From: Acidobacteriota bacterium
GTDB taxonomy: Bacteria > Acidobacteriota > Polarisedimenticolia > Gp22-AA2 > AA152
Length of the DNA stretch: 33,453 nucleotides
NCBI GenBank assembly: GCA_022616665.1
Contig: JAKEFJ010000210.1
Coordinates: 1 to 33,453, forward strand
Direction of reading: 5' to 3'
In this document: positions 16,703-23,864 of the stretch, piece after piece
Position numbering within the stretch: the first letter of the stretch is position 1
How the letters are laid out: each line of letters opens with the position of its first letter
Position numbers and translations under genes: made by a program
Notes under the pieces: generated by a model
Database searches by the model: none
Told to the model about the DNA's origin: nothing
The model's input: only the letters and a program-made list of their open reading frames with translations

Positions 16703-16727
16703 GGTCCTGACGGAAACCGTCAGGACC
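16703..16727 (+). other. Perfect 11-bp hairpin directly after the PHP stop codon
   Basis: Arms GGTCCTGACGG and CCGTCAGGACC are perfect complements around an AAA loop, beginning one base after the TGA. No T-tract follows, so it is not a classic intrinsic terminator. It may stabilise the upstream mRNA end, set the PHP/radical SAM expression ratio, or act as a DNA operator. The rest of the 193-base gap to the radical SAM start (16702-16894) shows only the AGGAG ribosome-binding site. Confidence 0.7.
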
Positions 16728-16894
16728 TACGTCGATTCCAGGATTTCATGTACGCGGGAAGGCGCGCTCCGACCGGCGCGACCCCCGTTCCCCCCATCCG
16801 GTCGGAAGCGTGCAGAACCGGTCGAAGCCCTGCGGATTCTCGAATCACGATTCCTCGGCTGTCGTGCCGGGGACAGGAGAAAAGGAGTGGGATC

Positions 16895-18934
16895 ATGAAT
16901 CAAGCCGCCGTTCTCCATGAAGAAAAGCAGAAGCGAAAGAAGGGCACGGGCAGCGAGCCCGTCCGTGCCGTCAGCATCCAGAAGGTGAGCGGACCTCAGG
17001 TAAAGCCGGCGGCCACGCCGCGCGGAGTCGCCAGGCGCGTCGCCCGGCGGGTGATCGGCTCCTTCGCGCACCACCTGGCCAACACCGCCTGGAATACCTT
17101 TCAGGCCGCGAATCGCATGATCCCCCAGAAGCGGCTGCAGCCAAAATGGGCCCCGGCACCGCTCTTGAAGAGCTATGAGCGGAGCAAGCCCCCTTTGGGA
17201 TTTCCGCGGGAGACCGATTCCCTCTGTCCGAAGTGTGTGCTGGAGGTTCGTGCCGCCATCATGGAGGGGAAAGAGGACTGGCAGGTCTTGATCCAGGGAA
17301 AACCGGGAGAGATCAAGGCCCGCATCGTGGAGCGGGACGGCAGGATTTATATGGAGAAAGACTGCTCCCGACACGGACACTTCGAGGACTTGATGGCGGT
17401 GGACGCCGAGTTTCTCAAGCGGATGGAGAAGCTCTATCCTGGACGGGATTTCAGGATGGGCAAGGACAATCTCCATCACCATGGCTCCTCGTCGATCCAG
17501 TTTGGACGGGGCGCGGTCCTCACCGTGGACCTGACCAATCGGTGCAACATGATGTGCAACCCCTGCTTCATGGACGCCAACCAGGTGGGTTACGTTCATG
17601 AGCTGACCTGGGAAGACATCCGGGAACTCCTGGACAACGCCATCAGCATCAAGCCCCGCCGGCAGCTCTCGGTGCAGTTCTCGGGAGGCGAGCCCACCAT
17701 CTCCCCCTACTTCCTGGACGCGGTGGCGTATGCCAAGAAGCTGGGCTACCAGTCCACGCAAGCGGCCTCCAACGGGATTCGCTTCGCCCAGGAGCCCGAG
17801 TTCGCCAGGAAGGCAAAACAGGCGGGGCTGCGGCTCGTCTACCTACAGTTTGACGGCGTGGGAAATGAGAACAACCAGCACCGGAAAGTGGGCAATCTCT
17901 ACGACGTGAAGCTGCGAGCGCTGCAGAATCTCAAGGCAGCCGGGATTGACGTGACGCTGGTGGTCACCGTGGTGAACACGGTCAACAACCATCAGGTGGG
18001 CCCCATCGTGAAGTTCGCCATCGAGAACATCGACAAGATCAATGCCGTGTCGTTCCAGCCCGTCTCGTTCACGGGGCGGGACGATGAGATCCTCGATGAG
18101 GATCGGCACCGCCAGCGTTACACGCTCTCCCACCTGGCCCACGACGTGAAAGAGCAGCTCGGGGTCACCGAACCGCTGAGGGATTGGTACCCGCTGTCGG
18201 CCTCGGGGCCGTTCTCGGACCTCAAGGACCAGCTGGACGGCGTGGAGGCCCAGTTCGGATCGCTCAAGTGCGGTTGCCACCCGAACTGTGGGATCGGCAC
18301 CATGCTCCTGGTGAACCAGAACACCAAGGAGATCCTCCCCATCCCCCAGCTGCTCAACACCGATCAGCTTCTGGAAGACCTGAAGCAGGTGAACGATTCC
18401 GCCCGCGGGAAATTCATTACGGTGGCCCAGGTGGCCATGTCGGTGCTCCGGAACTTCCGATTCGAGGAGGCGCCGAAGGGAGTCGGGTTCTGGCAGCTGC
18501 TGAAAATCATCGACGGGCACAACGGCGGACGACTCAGCCTGGCTGAGAAGGCCCGCTACGAATGGCGCATCATGCTGGTGGCCGGAATGTGGTTCCAGGA
18601 CCTATTCAACTACGATTTCCGGCGCACCGAGATGTGCATCATTCCGTATGCCACCCAGATGGGGGAAATCTCCTTCTGCGCCTATAACACCGGAGTGGGC
18701 TGGCGGCAGATCGTCGAGCACGTCCACCAGACTGCCACCACCGCCGACTGGTTCGCCCGCAAGGGCCGCCATGCGGTCTACGCGGGAGGGAAGAACGTGC
18801 CCCTGCCGGACCAGGCATTGGTGGCGGGCGGCGCGCTCCCCACGGCCACCTCGGTAGCCGTGCCGGGCCTGAGAATCCTCTCCTCCCCTGCCCAACAGGC
18901 GGGGGCCACTGCGGGGGGCTGCGGCTGCCACTGA
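16895..18934 (+). CDS. Tes-like radical SAM enzyme (tetraether/membrane-spanning lipid synthase family)
   Basis: This 679-residue protein has a basic N-terminal extension (about 1-95). A CPKC pair (Cys111, Cys114) with a later Cys157 in the CSRHGHFEDL block resembles the extra metal site of Tes. The radical SAM CX3CX2C is Cys217, Cys221 and Cys224 (NRCNMMCNPCF), followed by FSGGEPT. Further along come FQPVSFTGRDD, a block I associate with Tes (MJ0619) and its homologues, a second cysteine set CGCHPNC (459, 461, 465) and a third, MCIIPYAT with FCAYNTG (Cys581, Cys595). Tes joins lipid tails carbon-to-carbon, using several Fe-S clusters; bacterial homologues are proposed to make membrane-spanning lipids. 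The exact reaction here is inference. AGGAG lies seven bases before ATG 16895; a longer frame exists but lacks support. The C-terminus ends GGCGCH. Confidence 0.82.
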   Translation: MNQAAVLHEEKQKRKKGTGSEPVRAVSIQKVSGPQVKPAATPRGVARRVARRVIGSFAHHLANTAWNTFQAANRMIPQKRLQPKWAPAPLLKSYERSKPPLGFPRETDSLCPKCVLEVRAAIMEGKEDWQVLIQGKPGEIKARIVERDGRIYMEKDCSRHGHFEDLMAVDAEFLKRMEKLYPGRDFRMGKDNLHHHGSSSIQFGRGAVLTVDLTNRCNMMCNPCFMDANQVGYVHELTWEDIRELLDNAISIKPRRQLSVQFSGGEPTISPYFLDAVAYAKKLGYQSTQAASNGIRFAQEPEFARKAKQAGLRLVYLQFDGVGNENNQHRKVGNLYDVKLRALQNLKAAGIDVTLVVTVVNTVNNHQVGPIVKFAIENIDKINAVSFQPVSFTGRDDEILDEDRHRQRYTLSHLAHDVKEQLGVTEPLRDWYPLSASGPFSDLKDQLDGVEAQFGSLKCGCHPNCGIGTMLLVNQNTKEILPIPQLLNTDQLLEDLKQVNDSARGKFITVAQVAMSVLRNFRFEEAPKGVGFWQLLKIIDGHNGGRLSLAEKARYEWRIMLVAGMWFQDLFNYDFRRTEMCIIPYATQMGEISFCAYNTGVGWRQIVEHVHQTATTADWFARKGRHAVYAGGKNVPLPDQALVAGGALPTATSVAVPGLRILSSPAQQAGATAGGCGCH

Positions 18935-18959
18935 TTTCCCGGGTGCTGTTTTTGGCTAT

Positions 18960-18990
18960 GGGCGGGAGCCCTCAACTGGGGCTCCCGCCC
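18960..18990 (+). terminator. Strong GC-rich hairpin terminator after the radical SAM gene
   Basis: Two perfect 12-bp arms (GGGCGGGAGCCC and GGGCTCCCGCCC) flank a 7-base loop, 25 bases after the stop. ATTTCGCTTTC follows, giving a poor but present T-rich tail. It probably ends the rrf2-PHP-radical SAM transcript. Confidence 0.75.
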
Positions 18991-19046
18991 ATTTCGCTTT
19001 CAAAGGAGGCCCCCGCTTCCGGCTCGCCTTCCAGGTCGTTTCTGCC

Positions 19047-19075
19047 TTGATTCCTCTGCCGCCCGCCCCTATCCT
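19047..19075 (+). promoter_or_regulatory. Weak candidate promoter for the small exported orphan
   Basis: TTGATT (19047-19052) and TATCCT (19070-19075) are 17 bases apart, each a 4/6 match, in the gap between the terminator and the ATG at 19138. The call rests on spacing alone in a GC-rich stretch. Confidence 0.28.
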
Positions 19076-19137
19076 TCCCTGGCCCGCCGGACCGACCCCG
19101 GGTTCCAAGAGCCAAGTAGGCGGGCAAAGAGGGAAAA

Positions 19138-19635
19138 ATGTCAGGCTTGCTGAAACGTGCAGCGATGACGATTCTGGGCGTGGCTGTGATGCTGGGCTTC
19201 TGGACGGTCAAAGGCTGGTTCACCGACGAGGCGAGTGCCTCACTGTCGCATATCCCCCAGAAGGTCTGGGACGGGGGGGGCGGAACCGTCGTCTTCGAAG
19301 TCGAAAGTTCCGACCCGGCCCGAGTCTCGATTTCCTTCGAGACGAATGACGCGGTGAATTCGGAAGATCACAAATTCCTTGAAAGCTGGGAAAAAGTCGG
19401 CACCGGCGCCCACACCTTTTCCATCGAGGTGCCGTCCAGTGTGGGGGGAACGGCGGAGATCAGCGCGGAAAATCCCAAGATCGGCTCACGCGTCCGCATC
19501 GCGGTCAAAGTGGATGGTCGGATTGTGGCGGAGGATTTCAACACTCTCACCGAGCCGCTCCAGCCCGGCTACGGGTTCTTCGCCCAGGTGCACCTGGAGG
19601 ATTACGCCAGCGGGAAGCTTGAGGAGGACGACTGA
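19138..19635 (+). CDS. Small membrane-anchored or exported beta-rich protein, unknown
   Basis: The protein has 165 residues. A hydrophobic segment (about 8-22, MTILGVAVMLGFW) after a basic start acts as signal peptide or anchor. The rest is a probable beta-sandwich: alternating strands such as TVVFEVESSDPARVSISFE and RVRIAVKVDGRIVAEDF. It has no cysteine and an acidic C-terminus (KLEEDD). I do not recognise a family. It follows the Tes-like gene on the same strand but after a strong terminator, so it is likely expressed separately. Immediately after its stop begins a copied fragment of the 3' end of the radical SAM gene found at 22503. Confidence 0.7.
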   Translation: MSGLLKRAAMTILGVAVMLGFWTVKGWFTDEASASLSHIPQKVWDGGGGTVVFEVESSDPARVSISFETNDAVNSEDHKFLESWEKVGTGAHTFSIEVPSSVGGTAEISAENPKIGSRVRIAVKVDGRIVAEDFNTLTEPLQPGYGFFAQVHLEDYASGKLEEDD

Positions 19636-19691
19636 GGCGCGCTGCAGCTTTCGGAAGGCCAGATTGGCGAGCAAGTAGTGCCTGCAGATGT
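19636..19691 (-). pseudogene. Fragment duplicating the 3' end of the B12-type radical SAM gene (copy A)
   Basis: About 56 bases match 22527-22582 in the same orientation with five mismatches, including a 32-base identical core (19640-19671 versus 22531-22562). Read on the minus strand it encodes HYLLANLAFRKLQRA, identical to the C-terminal part of the radical SAM protein at 22503-23864. No rest of a radical SAM gene is attached, so this is a remnant or a duplication scar. It begins one base after the stop of the small orphan gene. Confidence 0.8.
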
Positions 19692-19711
19692 TTTCTCTGC
19701 AGATGTTTTCT
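19682..19711. repeat. Tandem 15-bp direct repeat
   Basis: CTGCAGATGTTTTCT occurs twice head to tail (19682-19696 and 19697-19711) without mismatch. The first unit overlaps the end of the copied radical SAM fragment, and the second abuts the TTGACA box of the next promoter. Confidence 0.9.
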
Positions 19712-19712
19712 C

Positions 19713-19742
19713 TTGACACTCTCCTGATGAATCAGGTATAGA
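19713..19742 (+). promoter_or_regulatory. Promoter with palindromic operator in its spacer
   Basis: A perfect TTGACA (19713-19718) and TATAGA (19737-19742) are 18 bases apart, 37 bases before the GTG of the TPR/FG-GAP gene. The spacer contains the perfect palindrome CCTGAT-GA-ATCAGG (19723-19736), ideally placed for a dimeric repressor or a MerR-type activator. The regulator is unknown. Confidence 0.6.
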
Positions 19743-19779
19743 TGACCGAATTCGCCCCCAGAACAAGGCTAACGTGTAG

Positions 19780-22428
19780 GTGCTTCCCAAAGGAACGACA
19801 TACTCTCGCCTTCTGGGCTCTTTCGGCCTCGTCCTAGTTGTTTGTCTGCTGAACTGCGGCTCTCCTCGGCGGCAGCCGGCTGCTGAGTCCCCCGATGTCC
19901 AGCTTGCCAGGCAACTTTTGAGGCAGGGTGATTTGGGGGGCGCGAGCCTCGCCTTCAACCGGGCTCTCGGGAAGGACCCGCGCGACGCTTCCGCTCTGCT
20001 GGGGATCGTCACACTGCTGGTGCGCGAAAACCGCCTTTCGGAAGCTGAATCGAAGGTACAGGCCTTTCGACGTGAAGTTCCCGAATCGCCCTCTGCCGAT
20101 TTGGCCCTGGCCCAGGTTGCCTTTCACAAGGGGGACCTCAAGCTTGCAGGAAATCTCCTGGATGCTTCAGTCTCCCACCTGCCTCCGGTTCCCTCCTTTT
20201 ACCCCACGGCTGCCTCGCTTTATCACGCTCTCGGCCGAACCAGTCGCGGTGTGAAAGTCCTGAAGAAAGCCTGGGAAGCGGGAATGACGGATGCACAGGC
20301 GCTGGAGATGATGGGAAATCTCAGCCTGAAGGTGATGGACCCGAAGCAGGCGGAGGCCGCCTTTCGAGCGGCCCTGAGGGCGGGAGGCAATTCGGTCGAG
20401 CTGCACCGCAATCTGGGGAGATCGCTGCTGCTGCAGAATCGCAGGGTGGGGTCGGGTCAGGAGTTCGAGGCTGCCCTTCAGCTTGATCCGTCCGATCCCT
20501 ACTCGCTCTACTACCTGGGCTTTCTGCGGCTGGAGGAAGGGAATTCCGCCAAAGCGGTGGAGTTGTTGCAGAGTTCGCTTCAGGGTGACGGCCTGAACCC
20601 CAAGGCCCAGTACGCGGTCGGTCGGGCCCTGCTCCAGCTCGGACAGATCGAGGCGGCGGAGTCGCATTTTGGCCGTCACGCGGAATTGATGGAGCGCCTC
20701 TACCATCAGCCCATCTCAGGGAGGGGAGAAGAAAACGGTGAGCGAGAATGGATCCGGTGGGACGACGCGAGCCAGGATGAGCCCGCGAGCGATACCACGG
20801 AAACGAAGAAGGAGTCGGCGGCGGGAGGCAGGTTCCATTTCGTAGATGTCGCTGATGAGGCGGGAATCCAGCTGGCCAACGTGAGCGGTGGCCGCGAAAA
20901 GGATTACATCGTAGAGAGTCTGGGAAGCGGCGCCTGTTGGCTGGACTACGACGGTGATGGGTGGCTGGACCTGTTCCTTCCCAACGGCCGTTCCATGTCG
21001 GCTTCGGCAGGTGAAGTCCCCCGAGACGCGCTTTACCGGAATCGTGGCAACGGCAAATTCGAGGATGTGACCGTCGCCGCCGGAATCCGGGATACTGGCT
21101 GGGGGCACGGCTGCGCGGTGGGTGACATCGACAATGACAGCGACCCGGATCTATATGTCACGAACCGCGGTCCCAACGCTCTGTTCCGGAACAATGGGAA
21201 TGGCACCTTCACAGATGTTTCCCGCGGATCAGGGGTGGAGGATCCCCAGTGGAGCACGAGCGCTGCCTTCGCCGACTATGACGGCGATGGGTGGCTGGAT
21301 CTCGCCGTGGCGAACTACATCGACTTCGACCTGGCGAGCACGCCAAGGCCGGGCTCGGGAGAATCCTGCCGAAGCCTCGGAATGCCGGTTTTCTGCGGTC
21401 CACGCGGACTTCCGCCGGCCCGCACTCGCCTCTACCGAAACCGGGGCAAGGGGCAATTCCAGGACGTCACCGAGACAGCCGGAATCCGGTCCGCGCGCGG
21501 GGTTTACAGCCTGGGGGTGGTATGGGGAGATGTGGACAACGACGGGGATCCCGATCTCGTCGTGGTCACCGATTCCACGGCCAACCTTCTGTTTCTGAAC
21601 CGTGGAAACGGCACCTTTCAGGAGGAGGGGACGAAGGCGGGCGTGGCCTTCAACGACGAGGGACGGGAACAGGCCGGTATGGGGGTGGACCTGGCCGATT
21701 ACGACAACGACGGCGATCTGGACATGATCGTGACCAACTTTTCCCACGACACCAACACGCTTCGCCGCCAGGACTCGCCCGGCACTTTCAGCGACGTCAC
21801 GTTCGCCTCGGGTGTCGGTCCGCCTTCGTTCTCGACGCTTGGGTGGGGCGTGGGGTTCGTCGATCTCGACAACGACAGATGGAAAGACATCCTGGTCGCG
21901 AACGGCCACACCCAACCGCAGGTCGATGACTATGAACTGGGGACCCGATACCGGGAGCGCAAGCTCCTACATGTCAACCTTGGGAATGGGAAGTTCGAAG
22001 AGGTGGGAGCCGATGCGGGTCCCGGTCTCGCAGTGGAGACTCCGAGCCGCGGGGCGGCCTTCGCCGACTTCGACAATGATGGGGATCTCGACATCCTGGT
22101 TAACAACATCGACGGCAGGCCCGAGCTGCTGCGCAACGACACCGGGAATCGCTCGCACTGGATCGGCCTCAAATTGGTGGGCAGGAGTTGCAACCGCGAT
22201 GCAATTGGAGCCCGGGTGACCCTCCGGACGGGAAAGGGAATCCAGGTCGCCGAGGTGCACCCGGGCTACTCCTACCTCTCCTCCAACGATCCGCGCATTT
22301 TCTTTGGACTGGGGTCCGGCCCGGTCGCGGCTCCAATCGAGGTTCGGATCCGTTGGCCCGGTGGCGGCGAGCAAATCCTGCGCGACCCGCCGTTGGACGC
22401 CTATACAGTCATCCATCAAGCGGACTGA
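19780..22428 (+). CDS. TPR plus FG-GAP/VCBS plus ASPIC/UnbV exported lipoprotein (CRTAC1-like)
   Basis: The protein has 882 residues from GTG 19780. The N-terminus is a lipoprotein-type signal ending LLNCGS (Cys26), although Asn at -1 is not ideal. Residues about 40-310 are TPR repeats (for example YYLGFLRLEEGNSAKAVELL). Residues about 350-760 carry seven FG-GAP/VCBS-type repeats with calcium-binding-like D-x-D-x-DG loops (DYDGDGWLDLFLPNG, DIDNDSDPDLYVTNRG, DVDNDGDPDLVVV, DFDNDGDLDILVNN among others), forming a propeller. The last 90 residues match the ASPIC/UnbV domain (GARVTLRTGKGIQVAEVHPG, then RIRWPGGGEQ). Such proteins are expanded in Acidobacteria and Planctomycetes as surface proteins of unknown role. 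The gene stands alone between two copies of a radical SAM 3' end and has its own promoter. Confidence 0.9.
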   Translation: MLPKGTTYSRLLGSFGLVLVVCLLNCGSPRRQPAAESPDVQLARQLLRQGDLGGASLAFNRALGKDPRDASALLGIVTLLVRENRLSEAESKVQAFRREVPESPSADLALAQVAFHKGDLKLAGNLLDASVSHLPPVPSFYPTAASLYHALGRTSRGVKVLKKAWEAGMTDAQALEMMGNLSLKVMDPKQAEAAFRAALRAGGNSVELHRNLGRSLLLQNRRVGSGQEFEAALQLDPSDPYSLYYLGFLRLEEGNSAKAVELLQSSLQGDGLNPKAQYAVGRALLQLGQIEAAESHFGRHAELMERLYHQPISGRGEENGEREWIRWDDASQDEPASDTTETKKESAAGGRFHFVDVADEAGIQLANVSGGREKDYIVESLGSGACWLDYDGDGWLDLFLPNGRSMSASAGEVPRDALYRNRGNGKFEDVTVAAGIRDTGWGHGCAVGDIDNDSDPDLYVTNRGPNALFRNNGNGTFTDVSRGSGVEDPQWSTSAAFADYDGDGWLDLAVANYIDFDLASTPRPGSGESCRSLGMPVFCGPRGLPPARTRLYRNRGKGQFQDVTETAGIRSARGVYSLGVVWGDVDNDGDPDLVVVTDSTANLLFLNRGNGTFQEEGTKAGVAFNDEGREQAGMGVDLADYDNDGDLDMIVTNFSHDTNTLRRQDSPGTFSDVTFASGVGPPSFSTLGWGVGFVDLDNDRWKDILVANGHTQPQVDDYELGTRYRERKLLHVNLGNGKFEEVGADAGPGLAVETPSRGAAFADFDNDGDLDILVNNIDGRPELLRNDTGNRSHWIGLKLVGRSCNRDAIGARVTLRTGKGIQVAEVHPGYSYLSSNDPRIFFGLGSGPVAAPIEVRIRWPGGGEQILRDPPLDAYTVIHQAD

Positions 22429-22437
22429 AACAGTCCG
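22421..22437 (+). other. Short perfect hairpin across the TPR/FG-GAP stop codon
   Basis: CGGACTG and CAGTCCG are perfect 7-bp arms around an AAA loop; the TGA stop lies at the arm/loop junction. There is no T-tract. It sits in the convergent gap before the radical SAM gene and has the same AAA loop as the hairpin after the PHP gene. Confidence 0.5.
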
Positions 22438-22502
22438 AGCCTCGTGTGGCCCGCCTGTCCCTACTCTGAATTTAGGAACCCTCTACTGAAGCCGGAAGGC
22501 TC

Positions 22503-23864
22503 TCAGAAAAGGTAAGGGTGCGTGCCGGCACGCTGCAGCTTTCGGAAGGCCAGATTGGCGAGGAGGTAGTGCATGGAGATGTGCAGATTGCGCGGCGCCG
22601 GCGGCAGGAATCGGCGGACAATGGAGCGCATGGAGAAGAAATCCCGATAGGTGGCCCAGTATTTGGCCACGGCGGTCTCGGGTGACATCTTCAGGGGCCG
22701 GATCACGGCGTTGCCGTAGTGATAGTCGTCCCAGTCGCGGGTAAGGATACGTCCCTCCCGATCCATCCGGTCGAAGAAGCGCGTGCCGGGGTAGGGCAGC
22801 GGCAGGTGAAATTTCGCCAGCGCGACCTTGTTCTGGATTAGGAACTCCAGGGTCCGATCGAAATCCTCCGGTGCGTCATCGTCCAGCCCCAGCATGATGA
22901 GGGCGACGATTTGAATCCCCCGCTCACGAATCTCCCGAATCATCTCCGAGTATTCCTTGGCCTTCGCCCAGTTCTTGTTGATCTCCGAGAGATTGCTCTG
23001 CCGGATGGTCTCGAAACCGATGGACAGCAGGAAACAGCCGGAGTCGGCAGCCAGATCCAGCAGCTCGTAATCCTGTGCGATCTGGATGGTGCACTGGCTG
23101 CACCAGCGCATCTCCTGAGGAGCCATGGCGCTGAAGAGCTCCTTGGCGTAGGTCCTGTTCGCCACGGGATTGTCGTCCATGAAGAGGACGCTTCGGGAGC
23201 CGAGGGAGCGAACATCCTTCAAGTCCCTGATGACGTCGCCTACCGGTCGCATCCTGAAGCCGCTGGAATGGTACTGGGCCACCGAACAGTAATCGCAGGC
23301 GAAGGGGCAGCCGCGAGTGACCAGCAGCGGGAACTGGAAGTAGTAATCCCGGTAGAGGGATTCCCGCATCAGCTCCTTGCGAAACAGCGGAAGACTCTCG
23401 AGGTCCATCCTGGGAAGATCTTTCCAATCGTGCAGCCGGTCGGATCGGTAGACCCGCTTCTTTAAGCCTCCGGAGCGAAAATCCTCCAAAAGCTCCGGCC
23501 AGGCGTACTCCGACTCCCCCAGGACGATCGCGTCGCAATGCTGCAGCGCCTGGTCGGGATTCAGCGAAACCCACTGCCCGCCCATCACCACCGTCTTGCC
23601 GAGCGCTCGGTACGAATCGGCCATCCGGTAGGCGCGGCCGATCTGCAGCCCCATGGCGGTAATGCCAACCAGGGCCGCGTCGGTGCTTTGCGGAGGAGGC
23701 TTCATGAAATCATCCACCAGCTCCACCTGGAAGCCGGATGGAGTGAACGCTTTCAGGTAGACCAGGGTCAAAGCCGAGGTCCAGTACCGCTCGCAGCGCG
23801 CCACGCTGCCATCGGGGTTGTTGTGGGACGAGGAGATCAGGAGGATTTTGTCGCGGCGATTCAT
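22503..23864 (-). CDS. Cobalamin-type (class B-like) radical SAM enzyme
   Basis: The protein has 453 residues. Residues 1-130 form a B12-binding-type Rossmann domain (KILLISSSHNN, then ALVGITAMGLQIGRAYRMAD and VVMGGQWVSLNPDQAL). The radical SAM CX3CX2C is Cys186, Cys190 and Cys193 (RGCPFACDYCSV). Downstream blocks (LFMDDNPVANRTYAKELFSA, LLSIGFETIRQSNLSEINK, LPLPYPGTRFFDRM) are typical of this B12-radical SAM superfamily, which includes hopanoid methylases and archaeal GDGT ring synthases. The substrate cannot be told from the sequence. Its ATG overlaps the stop of the glycosyltransferase gene (ATGA), so they are translationally coupled. The last 18 codons are duplicated at 19636-19691. Confidence 0.85.
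   Translation of the reverse strand: MNRRDKILLISSSHNNPDGSVARCERYWTSALTLVYLKAFTPSGFQVELVDDFMKPPPQSTDAALVGITAMGLQIGRAYRMADSYRALGKTVVMGGQWVSLNPDQALQHCDAIVLGESEYAWPELLEDFRSGGLKKRVYRSDRLHDWKDLPRMDLESLPLFRKELMRESLYRDYYFQFPLLVTRGCPFACDYCSVAQYHSSGFRMRPVGDVIRDLKDVRSLGSRSVLFMDDNPVANRTYAKELFSAMAPQEMRWCSQCTIQIAQDYELLDLAADSGCFLLSIGFETIRQSNLSEINKNWAKAKEYSEMIREIRERGIQIVALIMLGLDDDAPEDFDRTLEFLIQNKVALAKFHLPLPYPGTRFFDRMDREGRILTRDWDDYHYGNAVIRPLKMSPETAVAKYWATYRDFFSMRSIVRRFLPPAPRNLHISMHYLLANLAFRKLQRAGTHPYLF
22527..22582. repeat. Direct repeat copy B, inside the 3' end of the B12-type radical SAM gene
   Basis: This is the intact partner of the fragment at 19636-19691, with 51 of 56 bases identical and the same orientation. 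The two copies bracket 2.8 kb that holds only the TPR/FG-GAP gene and its promoter. Confidence 0.85.

Noticed and set aside
22520-22533. 14-bp perfect palindrome GCGTGCCGGCACGC
   Set aside because: It lies inside the end of the radical SAM coding region, in very GC-rich sequence, with no promoter nearby; chance is the simpler explanation.
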